A stretch of DNA of 64,000 nt from CF-39 sp035651155. GTDB taxonomy: Bacteria > Chloroflexota > Limnocylindria > P2-11E. The translations under genes were made by a program, and so were the position numbers. The notes beneath the pieces are model-generated. The model searched no databases. It had not been told where the DNA came from and saw nothing but the letters and a program-made list of their open reading frames with translations. Location of the stretch: positions 1 through 64,000 of the forward strand of contig DASRGG010000021.1 of assembly GCA_035651155.1 (NCBI GenBank), in the 5' to 3' direction. Shown in pieces: positions 28,031-36,884 of this stretch. Each line of letters begins with the position of its first letter. Position 1 is the stretch's first letter.

Positions 28031-29940
28031 CCCCTCGGCTTGGGCTGCACGACGAAGGCCTCGATGATGTCGCCGACCTGCTCGTCGTTCGTGCCTTCGA
28101 GCACGATCCCGCACTCCAGGCCCGCGTTCACCTCGCGCACGTCGTCCTTCATGCGCCGCAGCGAGCCGATCGAGCCCTCCCACACCGCCGCGCCGCCGCG
28201 GATGAGGCGTGCCTGTGCGCCGCGGCGCATCGTGCCGTCGGCGACCATGCAGCCGGCGATGGTCGTCTTGCCGGCGGTGAAGATCTGCCGCACCTCGGCG
28301 TGACCGAGGACGCTCTCGACCATCACCGGCTCGAGCATGCCGCTGAGGGCCTTCTGGACCTCGTCGAGCAGCTCGTAGATGACCTTGTACTGGCGCACGT
28401 CGACGTTCGTCGCTTCGGCGGCACGCCGGGCCGGGGCCTCCATCTTGGTGTTGAAGCCGATCACGACGGCGCCCGACGCCGCCGCGAGCGTAAGGTCCGA
28501 CTCCGTGATGTCGCCCACGCCGTCGTGGATGAGCTGCAGGGCGACCTCGTCCTGCGGGATCCTCGCGAGGGCGCCCTTGATAGCCTCGAGCGATCCCTGG
28601 ACGTCGGCCTTGAGCACGATCTTCAGCTCCTTGGCCCTGCCCTCCTTGACCTGCGCGAACATCTCGTCGAGCGTCGCCGGGCGCTCCGCGCCCGCGCCGC
28701 CCGCGCGCTCGCGCTCGTTCTGCGCGACGAGCGCCTTCGCGGTCTTCTCGTCGGGCACCGCGCGGAAGACGTCGCCGGCTTCGGGCACGCTCGGCAGGCC
28801 GAGGATCTCGACCGGACGCGACGGCTCCGCGCGGCCGACGGTCTTCCCTTTGTCGTCGGTCATCGCGCGAACGCGGCCATAGGTCGCGCCCGCGACGACG
28901 AGGTCGCCGCGCTGGAGTGTCCCGGTCTGCACGAGGACGGTCGCGACCGGACCGCGCTTCGCGTCGAGGTGCGCCTCGATGACGCGCCCGATCGCGGGAC
29001 GGTCCGGGTTCGCCTTGAGCTCCGCGACGTCGGCGACGAGCAGCACGACCTCGATGAGCTCCTCGATGCCCTGCTTCGTCCGCGCCGACACGGGCACGAG
29101 CGGCGTGTCGCCGCCGTATTCCTCGATGGTGACGCCACGCTCCGCGAGCTGCGACTTCACCTGATCGGGGTTCGCGTCGGCCTTGTCGATCTTGTTCAGC
29201 GCGACGACCATCGGCACGCCCGCGGCATTCACGTGCGAGATCGCCTCGATCGTCTGCGGCTGCACGCCGTCGTCCGCCGCCACGACGAGCACCGCGACGT
29301 CCGTGATCTGCGCGCCGCGCGCGCGCATCGCGGTGAACGCCTCGTGACCGGGCGTGTCGAGGAACGTGATCTTCCGGCCGTTGTGCTCGATCTGGTACGC
29401 GCCGATGTGCTGCGTGATGCCGCCGGCCTCGCGCGAGGTCACGTTCGTCGAACGGATGGCGTCGAGGAGGCTCGTCTTGCCGTGGTCGACGTGGCCCAGG
29501 ACGGTGACGACCGGCGGCCGGTCCTTCAGCTTGCTCGGGTCCTCTTCGGTCCAGAGCTCCACCTTGCCGGCGGGTGCTTCGGCCTCCGTGGGCTCCTCGG
29601 GAGCGGGCGCCTCGGCCTCCGCCGTCGTCTCGAACCCGAGCTCGGCCGCGACGAGCGACGCGGTGTCGAAGTCGATGGTCTGGTTGATCGAGGCCATGAC
29701 GCCCATACCGACGAGCTTCTGGATGACGTCGACGCGGCTGACATCGAGGATGTTCGCGAGCTCGCCGACCATGATGGTCTTGGGCAGGACGACAGGCGGC
29801 CGGCCGTTCGCGCCGGCCTGGACCGCCACCGGCTCGGGAGCGGGCATGGGCGCCTGCTGCGGCTGAGGCCGCTGCGGACGGCGTCCCCGTGGGCGCGGCC
29901 CGCGCTGCGGTGGCAGTCGGCGTGGTCTTGCTTTCGGCAT
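28027..29940 (-). CDS. infB: translation initiation factor IF-2
   Basis: This 637-residue GTPase delivers initiator tRNA. It has a short Pro/Arg-rich N-terminus (1-45), the IF2 N-terminal subdomain (TIMVGELANILDVS), then the G domain with GHVDHGKT, DTPGHEAF and NKIDKA. Domain II and the C-terminal tRNA-binding domains follow. It is much shorter at the N-terminus than enterobacterial IF-2, as in many Terrabacteria. Confidence 0.95.
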   Translation of the reverse strand: MPKARPRRLPPQRGPRPRGRRPQRPQPQQAPMPAPEPVAVQAGANGRPPVVLPKTIMVGELANILDVSRVDVIQKLVGMGVMASINQTIDFDTASLVAAELGFETTAEAEAPAPEEPTEAEAPAGKVELWTEEDPSKLKDRPPVVTVLGHVDHGKTSLLDAIRSTNVTSREAGGITQHIGAYQIEHNGRKITFLDTPGHEAFTAMRARGAQITDVAVLVVAADDGVQPQTIEAISHVNAAGVPMVVALNKIDKADANPDQVKSQLAERGVTIEEYGGDTPLVPVSARTKQGIEELIEVVLLVADVAELKANPDRPAIGRVIEAHLDAKRGPVATVLVQTGTLQRGDLVVAGATYGRVRAMTDDKGKTVGRAEPSRPVEILGLPSVPEAGDVFRAVPDEKTAKALVAQNERERAGGAGAERPATLDEMFAQVKEGRAKELKIVLKADVQGSLEAIKGALARIPQDEVALQLIHDGVGDITESDLTLAAASGAVVIGFNTKMEAPARRAAEATNVDVRQYKVIYELLDEVQKALSGMLEPVMVESVLGHAEVRQIFTAGKTTIAGCMVADGTMRRGAQARLIRGGAAVWEGSIGSLRRMKDDVREVNAGLECGIVLEGTNDEQVGDIIEAFVVQPKPRG

Positions 29941-29970
29941 CAGCGCTTCTCCTCAGATCGTCTCGCCCGA

Positions 29971-29991
29971 TCTCTCGGCTTCGCCGAGAGA
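29971..29991 (-). other. 9-bp hairpin between ylxR and infB
   Basis: TCTCTCGGC at 29971-29979 pairs with GCCGAGAGA at 29983-29991 around TTC. No U-tract follows on the minus strand, so it is more likely an intercistronic stabiliser or attenuator than a terminator. An 18-nt direct repeat with one mismatch flanks this stretch (29952-29969 and 30039-30056). Confidence 0.4.
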
Positions 29992-29996
29992 CTCGC

Positions 29997-30377
29997 TCAG
30001 GCTGGTGGTTTCGCTCCTCGCCGCGAATCCGCTCGTCGCTCAGATTGTCTCGCCCGCGCCGCGTCAGCCATCTCGGCGCGCAGCCGCTCCGCGGTCACAT
30101 CGTCGATCGTGACCGCCAGTGCTCGGCCCAGGGCTCCTTCTCGAAGGCCGCGCTCGAGGCACACCGGGTCGGGATCGAGGTACGCCCCCCGTCCGGCCGC
30201 CTTCCCGCGAAGGTCCACCGAGAGCCCGCCCGCCGGCGAGCGCACCACCCGAACGAGCTCGCGCTTCGCTCGGACCGTTCGGCAGGCCACGCACGTGCGC
30301 TGCGGTGTGGGGCGTCCCGCACCGCTAGCGCCGGTCGCGCTTCTTCTTCCCTCCGAGGAGCGCGCGGTCCTCTTCAT
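29997..30377 (-). CDS. ylxR: YlxR/DUF448 RNA-binding protein (RnpM)
   Basis: This 126-residue protein carries the YlxR signature PQRTCVACRTVRAKRELVR and GRGAYLDPDPVCLERGLREG; relatives bind RNA and modulate RNase P. The ATG at 30377 is inside nusA, with AGGAGG 6 nt upstream formed by the acidic nusA tail codons, and gives a 53-nt overlap. No start lies closer to the conserved domain. Position between nusA and infB is diagnostic. Confidence 0.88.
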   Translation of the reverse strand: MKRTARSSEGRRSATGASGAGRPTPQRTCVACRTVRAKRELVRVVRSPAGGLSVDLRGKAAGRGAYLDPDPVCLERGLREGALGRALAVTIDDVTAERLRAEMADAARARQSERRADSRRGAKPPA

Positions 30378-31545
30378 CCAGGTCCTCCTCGTCAGCCAGC
30401 GCCGACTCCGCCTCGACCTCGGCGACGAGGTCGTGACGGATCTCGGCGTCCTCAGCCTCCGGCAGCGGCATCGGCTCCGCGGCCGCGGCCTCGACGACCG
30501 GCTCGGGCTCGGGCTCGAGCTCGGCGCGGACCTCGGACTCGCTTCGGATGTCGATGCGCCAACCGGTGAGCTTCGCGGCGAGACGGGCGTTCTGGCCCTC
30601 CTTGCCGATCGCCAGCGACAGCTGGCGGTCCGGCACGACGACGTACGCGGTCTTGTCCTCCGCGACGATGTCGACGCGCACGACGTGCGCGGGCTCGAGC
30701 GCGTTGGCGACGTACTGCTCGGGCTTCTCGCTCCACTCGATGATGTCGATCTTCTCGCCACCGAGCTCGTTGACGATCGCCTGCACGCGCAGACCGCGCT
30801 GCCCGATGCACGCGCCGCGGGCGTCGATGCCGGGCTGGCGCGCGCGGACGGCGATCTTGGTGCGAGAGCCGGCCTCGCGAGCGATGCCGACGATCTCGAC
30901 CTGCCCGTGATAGATCTCCGGGACCTCGAGCTCGAAGAGCCGCTTCACGAGAAGCTTGTGCGCGCGGCTGACGATGATGGCGGGCCCGCGCAGCGTGCGG
31001 CGTACCTCGAGGACCACCACTTTGCGGTGCTGCCCGATGAAGTACCGCTCGTGCGGCGCTTGCTCGTTGCGCGGCAGGATGGCCTCGGCCTTGCCGAGCT
31101 CCATGATCGCGGAGCCCGCTTCGAAGCGGCTGATCTGCCCGTTGATGATGTCGCCTTCGCGCTGGGCGTACTCCGCGAAGACCTGCTCGCGCTCGGCCTC
31201 GCGCAGCGATTGCTGGATGACCTGCTTCGCGGTCTGCGCGCCGATGCGACCGAGCGCCGCCGCCGACTCCTCGAGCGGCACGACGTCGCCCAGCTGCGCG
31301 TCCGGCTTGATGCGCTGCGCCGCCTTCAGCTCGATCTGGAGCTTCGGGTCCTCGACCTTCTCCACGACGGTCTTGAGCAGATAGACCTTGAAGGCCCCCG
31401 TCGTGATGTCGACCTTGACGTCGATGTTCTCTTCGGCGCCATACGCACGCTTGAGCGCGCGCGCGATGATGTCGCCAACGACCTCTTTGGGGAGACCCTT
31501 TTCGGCGGAGAGCTGCGCTAGACCGGTGACGAGTTCTCGGTTCAT
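30325..31545 (-). CDS. nusA: transcription termination/antitermination factor NusA
   Basis: This 406-residue protein has an N-terminal RNA-polymerase-binding domain, an S1 domain (about 135-200), and two KH domains (GAEENIDVK region at the start, then PEIYHGQVEIVGIAREAG, ACIGQRGLRVQAIVNEL, AIGKEGQNARLAAKLTGW). It ends in an acidic stretch and a Lys/Arg tail (GGKKKRD). It modulates pausing, termination and antitermination. rimP is not immediately upstream, unlike many genomes. Confidence 0.95.
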   Translation of the reverse strand: MNRELVTGLAQLSAEKGLPKEVVGDIIARALKRAYGAEENIDVKVDITTGAFKVYLLKTVVEKVEDPKLQIELKAAQRIKPDAQLGDVVPLEESAAALGRIGAQTAKQVIQQSLREAEREQVFAEYAQREGDIINGQISRFEAGSAIMELGKAEAILPRNEQAPHERYFIGQHRKVVVLEVRRTLRGPAIIVSRAHKLLVKRLFELEVPEIYHGQVEIVGIAREAGSRTKIAVRARQPGIDARGACIGQRGLRVQAIVNELGGEKIDIIEWSEKPEQYVANALEPAHVVRVDIVAEDKTAYVVVPDRQLSLAIGKEGQNARLAAKLTGWRIDIRSESEVRAELEPEPEPVVEAAAAEPMPLPEAEDAEIRHDLVAEVEAESALADEEDLDEEDRALLGGKKKRDRR

Positions 31546-31622
31546 CGCCGTTGCTCCCCCTACATCTTCAATTCGGTACGCTCGGTTCGCTCGCTATACC
31601 GGGGCTCCTGCCCCTGGGCGAC

Positions 31623-31648
31623 AAAAAAAGTGGGGGTCACCCACTTTT
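31623..31648 (-). terminator. intrinsic terminator upstream of nusA
   Basis: On the minus strand AAAAGTGGG pairs with CCCACTTTT around a 5-nt loop and the T-run extends to seven. It lies about 95 nt after the Flp pilin stop and would end that transcript. The A-rich side makes it potentially active in both directions. The remaining 31546-31742 interval holds no gene. Confidence 0.8.
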
Positions 31649-31742
31649 ACTGGCGCCCGAGGACGACAGGCGTCGCCCGCCGACCTAGGGAAATATTAGC
31701 AAACCTCTCGAGGAGCGGAAAGGGCCGGCCGCCGCGCCGCCC

Positions 31743-31895
31743 CTAGGTCAGGTTGTTGCCGACGTTGGAGAAGAAGTTCTTGATCTGGCCCGAGAAGAAC
31801 ACCTGTGTCGCGAGCAAGACGAGCGCGATGAGGGCGATGATGAGTGCGTACTCGGCCATCCCCTGTCCCTGATCATCCTTCCAGAACGCTCGCAT
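31743..31895 (-). CDS. Flp/Fap-type pilin
   Basis: This 50-residue protein has a short charged leader, then GQGMAEYALIIALIALVLL, matching the Flp prepilin cleavage site (Gly before M-A-E-Y, with the conserved Glu-Tyr) and hydrophobic helix. The tail FFSNVGNNLT is typical. A strong AGGAG lies 7 nt upstream of the ATG. It would be cut by a TadV/CpaA peptidase and assembled into Flp pili, but no tad/cpa genes are in the window. Confidence 0.85.
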   Translation of the reverse strand: MRAFWKDDQGQGMAEYALIIALIALVLLATQVFFSGQIKNFFSNVGNNLT

Positions 31896-31922
31896 CCGTA
31901 CTCCTTGCGCGGCGCGGCGGCC

Positions 31923-31928
31923 AGCATA
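31923..31928 (-). promoter_or_regulatory. -10 box for the Flp pilin gene
   Basis: TATGCT on the minus strand lies 27 nt before the ATG, leaving room for a short leader with the AGGAG ribosome site. No convincing -35 is visible. The same hexamer precedes the thrS leader. Confidence 0.35.
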
Positions 31929-31974
31929 AGCCTGCCATGTCCAAGGCCGTCTGTCAGCCTGCCGGACGGGCTCG

Positions 31975-32553
31975 TCACCTCCCTGCCACCGAGGCGCGGC
32001 CCGCCGAGCGGAGCGCCGCCGTCACCCGCTCCTCGGTACTAGCCGTAGTGGCTGCTGGGGCGGACCGTAACGCGGCGAGGGCCTCCGCGGCGCTGTAGCC
32101 GAGGGCCTGCAGCGCCGCCGCCGCCTCGTCGTCCACCGGCATGGCGCCGGTCTCGCGCTCGATCCCGGCGCGCGCGACCTTTCCCTTCAGATCGACGATG
32201 AGCCGCTCCGCCGTCTTCTTTCCCACACCGGGCGCCTTCGAGAGCGCCGCGACGTCCCCGCTCGCGATCGCCGACGCGACCTGCGCGGGTCGGGCGACGC
32301 CGAGGATCGACATCGCGGCCTTCGGTCCGACGCCCGAGACGCCGATGAGCATCTCGAAGAGCGCGAGCTCCTCGCGCGTCTCGAAGCCGTAGAGCTGGTG
32401 CGCGTCCTCGCGGATGACCTGATGCGTGTGCAACGTGACCGCGTCGGAGCTCGGATGCCGCGGCACGAAGACCTTGTAGCCGACACCACGCACGTCGACG
32501 ATCACGTGATCGCTGCCGCGCGCGACCACGTCGCCGCGGATGAGCGCGATCAT
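31975..32553 (-). CDS. ruvA: Holliday junction helicase subunit RuvA
   Basis: This 192-residue protein binds four-way DNA junctions and recruits RuvB. N-terminal OB domain (MIALIRGDVVARGSDHVIVD), two helix-hairpin-helix motifs (LIGVSGVGPKAAMSIL and LSKAPGVGKKTAERLI) and a C-terminal RuvB-binding domain (AAALQALGYSAAEALAAL) are all visible. It overlaps ruvC by 4 nt. ruvB is not in the window. Confidence 0.95.
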   Translation of the reverse strand: MIALIRGDVVARGSDHVIVDVRGVGYKVFVPRHPSSDAVTLHTHQVIREDAHQLYGFETREELALFEMLIGVSGVGPKAAMSILGVARPAQVASAIASGDVAALSKAPGVGKKTAERLIVDLKGKVARAGIERETGAMPVDDEAAAALQALGYSAAEALAALRSAPAATTASTEERVTAALRSAGRASVAGR

Positions 32554-33059
32554 GTGGCCATCGCGACGGCGGCGGCGTACTTCACGCGCTGCGCATGCGT
32601 GAGCGCGACGGCGATCGCGTCGGCGACGTTGTCCTCGGTGACCGGCGTCTCGAGCTTCAGAATGTGGCGGATCATCAGCTGCACCGCCTTCTTCCCGGCG
32701 CCGCCGCTGCCGGTCACCGATTGCTTCACTTCCTGCGGGGTGTACTCGGCGATCTCGAGGCCGGCGCGCGCGCCGCAGACGAGCGCGATGCCGCGTGCCT
32801 CGGCGACGCTCATCGCGGTCTTCACGTTCTTGTTGAAGTAGAGACGCTCAAGGGCGAGCGCAGCGGGTGCGTGCTCCGCGATGAGCGCGTCGAGCGCGTT
32901 CGCGATGCCGAGGAGCCGCTCCGCGGCGCCGCCGTCGCATCCGGCCGGCACGAGGCCGCAGCGCAAAAGACGCGGCGGATCGCTGTCGAGCGCGAGGAGC
33001 GCGTATCCCATCCCGGTGGTCCCCGGGTCGATGCCGAGGACGGTGAGACGGCTACGCGT
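32550..33059 (-). CDS. ruvC: Holliday junction resolvase RuvC, non-canonical start
   Basis: The protein needs the N-terminal RLTVLGIDPGTTGMGYA, whose Asp is catalytic, with LALERLYFNKNVKTA, TPQEVKQSVTGSGGAGK and DNVADAIAVAL. In this frame no ATG, GTG or TTG occurs before the ATG in GMGYA, which would delete the catalytic Asp. An ACG at 33057-33059 has GAGGTG 7 nt upstream, inside the end of yebC, and is the best candidate; it would give 169 residues. Resolves Holliday junctions with RuvAB. Confidence 0.85.
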   Translation of the reverse strand, partial: TRSRLTVLGIDPGTTGMGYALLALDSDPPRLLRCGLVPAGCDGGAAERLLGIANALDALIAEHAPAALALERLYFNKNVKTAMSVAEARGIALVCGARAGLEIAEYTPQEVKQSVTGSGGAGKKAVQLMIRHILKLETPVTEDNVADAIAVALTHAQRVKYAAAVAMAT

Positions 33060-33795
33060 GCTGGAGCACCTCGACGGGGATGTCGAAGTTCGCGTGCACC
33101 TTCTGGACGTCGTCGAGGTCCTCGAGCCCTTCGACGAGCTTGATGACCTGCTGCGCCTTGTCGCCTTCGACGCGCACGGTCGTCGTGGGGCGCATGGAGA
33201 TCTCCGCCGAGCTGATCGGGATGCCCGCGGCCTCGATCGCCTTCTTCACGGCCTCGAAGGCCGTCGGCGTGGTGTACACGGTGATGAGGGACCCGTCGAC
33301 CTCGACGTCCTCGGCGCCCGCGTCGATGGCGACGAGCTGGACCTCGTCCACGGAGCGGCCGGCGGCGTCGATCTCGATGATGCCCTTCTGTTCGAAGAGC
33401 CATTGCACCGAGCCCGACTCACCGAGCTTGCCGCCATGCCGCACGAACGCCGCGCGGACCTCGGACGCGGTGCGGTTCCGGTTGTCCGTCGCCGCCTCGA
33501 CCATGATCGAGACGCCGCCGGGCCCGTAGCCCTCGTAGACGACGCTTTCGATCTGCGCGCCGTCGCCGCCGCCCGTCGCGCGCTCGATCGCCCGCTGGAT
33601 GTTCGCGTGCGGCATGTTCACGGCGCGAGCGCGGTCGAGTGCGAGCCGGAGCCTGAAGTTGGCCTCAGGATTGGGCCCTCCTTCACGCGCGGCGAGCATG
33701 ATCTCGCGCGTCACCTTCGTGAAGACGACGCCGCGCTTCACGTCGGCGGCGCCCTTCTGGCGCTTGATCTGGGACCACTTTGAGTGACCGGACAT
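33052..33795 (-). CDS. yebC: YebC/PmpR family protein (TACO1-like)
   Basis: This 247-residue protein begins SGHSKWSQIKRQKGAAD and contains FTKVTREIMLAAREGG, YEGYGPGGVSIMVEAATDN and RHGGKLGESGSVQWLF, all hallmark YebC segments. Members act as transcription regulators or help translation through proline stretches. It precedes ruvC-ruvA as in many bacteria. Confidence 0.94.
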   Translation of the reverse strand: MSGHSKWSQIKRQKGAADVKRGVVFTKVTREIMLAAREGGPNPEANFRLRLALDRARAVNMPHANIQRAIERATGGGDGAQIESVVYEGYGPGGVSIMVEAATDNRNRTASEVRAAFVRHGGKLGESGSVQWLFEQKGIIEIDAAGRSVDEVQLVAIDAGAEDVEVDGSLITVYTTPTAFEAVKKAIEAAGIPISSAEISMRPTTTVRVEGDKAQQVIKLVEGLEDLDDVQKVHANFDIPVEVLQHA

Positions 33796-33802
33796 CGGCT
33801 GA

Positions 33803-33808
33803 ATAGTA
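33803..33808 (-). promoter_or_regulatory. TANNNT -10 box for yebC-ruvCA
   Basis: TACTAT on the minus strand ends 7 nt before the yebC ATG, implying a leaderless transcript like that proposed for the recombinase at 4483. No Shine-Dalgarno lies in the gap. The divergent EF-G-like gene starts 58 nt away. Confidence 0.4.
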
Positions 33809-33853
33809 TGTCCGAGCACACTGTCGTCGACTAGCGCTGTGGGGGAGAAGCAC

Positions 33854-35938
33854 ATGCCTTCTGTCGCTCCGGAGAAGATCCGCAACGTCGCGGTGGTCGG
33901 GCACGGCGGGTCCGGCAAGACGACGCTCGTCGAAAGCATCCTCTTCGCGGCCGGCGCCACCGCCCGCCTGGGCAAGGTCGACGACGGAACGAGCATCCTC
34001 GACACCGATCCCGAGGAGCACAAGCGCAAGATCACCATCAACGTCGCGATCGCGTCGCTCCAGCACGACGGCGTCAAGATCAACTTCCTCGACACGCCCG
34101 GATTCGCCGACTTCGCCGGCGATCAGCGCGCCGCGCTGCGGGTCGCCGACGCGGCGGTCGTGGTCGTCGACGCGTCCGCGGGCGTGCAGGTGGGAACGCA
34201 GCTGGTGTGGACCGACCTGGAGAAGGCGAAGATGCCCCGCATCGTCGTGATCAGCCGGCTCGACCGGGAGAACGCCGACTTCGACCGCGTGCTCGCTCAG
34301 CTCCGCGAGGCGTACGGCATCCGTGTCGTCCCGCTGCACGTGCCGGTCGGCGACCACCAGGCGATGTCGGGCACGATCGATCTGCTGCACGGCACCGTGC
34401 TGAAGGGTCCGAAGGACAGGCCGGTCGACATGGTGGCACAGGACAAGGAGCGCGTCGGGCAGTACCGCCAGCAGCTGGTCGAGGCGATCGTGGAGACCGA
34501 CGAGGATCTGCTCACCCGCTATCTCGACGGCAAGGAGCTCTCCTACGACGAGCTGCGCGACGCGCTGCACGCCGCCGTGCGCGAGGGCAGCGTGCTGCCG
34601 GTCATCGCGACCTCGTCGACGAAGAACGTCGGCTACGCGGGCCTCCTCAACACGATCGCGGAGATGCTCCCCTCGCCCGTCGAGGCCGGCTCGATCATCG
34701 GCCGCTCCGCGTCGGGCGAGGAGGTCGCGCGCAAGGTCGACCCCGACGAGAAGCTGGCCGCGTTCGTGTTCAAGACGCTCGCCGACCCGTTCGTGGGGAA
34801 GCTCTCCTACGTGCGCGTGTACTCGGGGACGCTGCGCCACAACTCGCAGGTCTTCGACGCGCAGAAGAACGAGACAGAGCGCGTCGGGCAGATCTTCTTC
34901 CTGCGCGGCAAGGAGCAGGAGGCGACCGACGCCGTCGTGGCTGGCGACATCTGCGCGATCCCGAAGCTCACGGCGACGTCCACGAACGCGACGCTCACCG
35001 ACAAGGACGCGCCCGTGACGCTCGCGCCGATCGACTTCCCTCCGCCCTCGTTCTCGGTGGCGATCGAGCCGCAATCGAAGGCCGACCTCGACAAGCTCGG
35101 CACCGCGCTGCACAAGCTCACCGACGAGGATCCCTCGCTTCACGTGCGGCGCGACGACGCGACGCACGAGACGATCCTCTCCGGCATCGGAGAGTCGGCG
35201 ATCGACACCGCGGTCCACCACCTGAAGGAGAAGTTCGGCGTGCAGGTCCAGACGCGCACCCCGCGCGTGCCGTACAAGGAGTCGATCCGGAAGAAGGCGT
35301 CGGCGCAGGGCCGCTACAAGAAGCAGACCGGGGGCCACGGCATGTTCGGCGACACGTGGATCGAGGTGGAGCCGCTCCCGCCGGGCAGCGGCGTCGAGTT
35401 CGCGACGCGCATCGTCGGCGGCTCCGTGCCGCGCAACTTCTGGCCGGCGGTCGAGAAGGGCATCCGGGAGGCCGCCGAGCGAGGCGTCATCGCCGGCTAT
35501 CCGCTCTCCGACTTCCGCGCCACGCTGTACGACGGCTCGTTCCACGCCGTCGATTCGAACGAGATGAGCTTCCGCGTCGCGGGCTCGCTCGGCCTGCAGG
35601 CGTGCGTCCGCGAGGCCGATCCCTACCTGCTCGAGCCGATCCACGAGCTCGAGGTCCTCGTGCCCGAGGAGCAGATGGGCGACGTGCTCGCCGACCTGAA
35701 CGGGCGGCGCGGGCGCGTGCTCGGCATGGAGGCGACCGGCGCGGGATACCAGCGCATCAAGGCGCACGTGCCGCTCGCGGAGATCTTCCGCTACGCGACC
35801 GACCTTCGCTCCATGACCGGCGGGCGCGGCACCTTCAGCTCGCGGTTCCTGGGCTACGAGGAGTGCCCGTCGCACATCGCGCAGAAGGTCATCGCCGCGC
35901 ACGAGGAGCAGGCGGAGGAGACCGCGGCCGCCCATTGA
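33854..35938 (+). CDS. EF-G-like translational GTPase
   Basis: This 694-residue protein has the five-domain EF-G layout, but the P-loop is GHGGSGKTT rather than the AHIDAGKTT of canonical EF-G and the G4 motif is SRLDREN. Those features place it in the FusA2/EF-G-like branch, whose role in translocation or ribosome recycling is not settled. Domain IV (QTGGHGMFGDTWIEVEPLPP) and domain V (GGRGTFSSRFLGYEECP) are present. ATG at 33854 was preferred over the GTG 15 nt upstream because GGGGGAG then acts as ribosome site. Confidence 0.88.
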   Translation: MPSVAPEKIRNVAVVGHGGSGKTTLVESILFAAGATARLGKVDDGTSILDTDPEEHKRKITINVAIASLQHDGVKINFLDTPGFADFAGDQRAALRVADAAVVVVDASAGVQVGTQLVWTDLEKAKMPRIVVISRLDRENADFDRVLAQLREAYGIRVVPLHVPVGDHQAMSGTIDLLHGTVLKGPKDRPVDMVAQDKERVGQYRQQLVEAIVETDEDLLTRYLDGKELSYDELRDALHAAVREGSVLPVIATSSTKNVGYAGLLNTIAEMLPSPVEAGSIIGRSASGEEVARKVDPDEKLAAFVFKTLADPFVGKLSYVRVYSGTLRHNSQVFDAQKNETERVGQIFFLRGKEQEATDAVVAGDICAIPKLTATSTNATLTDKDAPVTLAPIDFPPPSFSVAIEPQSKADLDKLGTALHKLTDEDPSLHVRRDDATHETILSGIGESAIDTAVHHLKEKFGVQVQTRTPRVPYKESIRKKASAQGRYKKQTGGHGMFGDTWIEVEPLPPGSGVEFATRIVGGSVPRNFWPAVEKGIREAAERGVIAGYPLSDFRATLYDGSFHAVDSNEMSFRVAGSLGLQACVREADPYLLEPIHELEVLVPEEQMGDVLADLNGRRGRVLGMEATGAGYQRIKAHVPLAEIFRYATDLRSMTGGRGTFSSRFLGYEECPSHIAQKVIAAHEEQAEETAAAH

Positions 35939-35955
35939 GTTGAGTCCGCGCCCGG

Positions 35956-36874
35956 TCAGAGCGGGGCGTTCGCGACCTCGAGCGTGTTTCGCGCGGTCCA
36001 GGCGGCGCTCTCGAGCCGCCCACGTCCGACTTGGTACGCGATGTGGCTCACGCCGATATCGAGCTCGCAGCAGCTCCCGGGACGCCGGCACCTCGAGGCC
36101 CATCGCGTCGTAGTGCCGTTCGAGCTCGCCGCGGATGTCGATGCCGCCCCACCGCTCGCGGTACCAGGGCCACCAGAACGTGAGGAGCGCGGCGTCGTAG
36201 AGGACGTCGCCGAAGAGCGACGCGCCCCAGTCGAGCAGCACGACTCCCCGCTCGTCGGCGAGCACGTTGACGTTGAGGAGGTCGTTGTGCACCAGATGGC
36301 GGTCCTCCGGGCAGAAGGGCGGGAGCTCCCGCATGTGGGCGAGGCCCGCGTCGGACGCGGCGCCGCCGATCGGCGACGCCGCGAGCCGCCGCCGCTGCGC
36401 GGCGCGCTCGCCGGGCGGATCCTCGAGCACGAGGGTGTCGTGCCGGCTGCGGTGCTCGCCGCGTGCGTCGCGGTGCCAGAGGCCGTAGCCCGACGTGCCG
36501 GAGAGATCCGCCTCTCGCAGCGCGTCCATCGCCGCGAACAGCGACGGCAGGATCCGCCGCATCCCGTCCGCGCCGAGGTCGTCGATCGGTCGTCCGCGCA
36601 CCCGCTCCGAGATGCCGTAGGCGCCCGCCTGCAGGTCGCCGATCTCGACGATCCGCGGCGTGCGCAGTGCCGGCGAGACCCGGCGCTGCGCGTAGCTGTC
36701 CTTCTCGAGATCGCCGCGGCGCTCGTGGAAGCGGGCCACGTAGGCGCGGCCGTCCTCGACGAACGAGAACGCGGCGGACCACTCGCCGCCCCCAAGCGGC
36801 ACGAGGTCGCGCGCGTCGTGACCGCGTGCGCGCAGCAGGTCCCGAGCCTCGGAGGGGGTGAGGACGATGGGCAC
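35956..36874 (-). pseudogene. aminoglycoside phosphotransferase-like kinase, frameshifted near its C-terminus
   Basis: From GTG at 36874 the frame encodes an APH-fold kinase: GGGEWSAAFSFVEDGRAYVAR, the catalytic loop HLVHNDLLNVNVLADERG and LLDWGASLFGDVLYDAA. At about 36066-36070 the homology moves to another frame, which gives a normal end (CELDIGVSHIAYQ, ESAAWTARNTLEVANAPL) stopping at 35956. A few bases missing from CTGCTGC/GAGCTC would explain this. All catalytic motifs are upstream of the shift, so a protein with an altered tail is possible. Likely substrate unknown; the fold also covers homoserine and methylthioribose kinases. Confidence 0.7.
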
Positions 36875-36884
36875 CGCGCGGAGA

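Noticed and set aside
28300..31521. 1073-codon open frame antisense to infB and nusA
   Set aside because: No domain is recognisable and both genes on the opposite strand are certain.
33839..33853. GTG start giving MGEKHMPS in front of the EF-G-like gene, resembling the leader of genes 1-3
   Set aside because: The purine run GGGGGAGAAG serves as ribosome site for the ATG at 33854. There is no linker, and the EF-G N-terminus starts normally after it.
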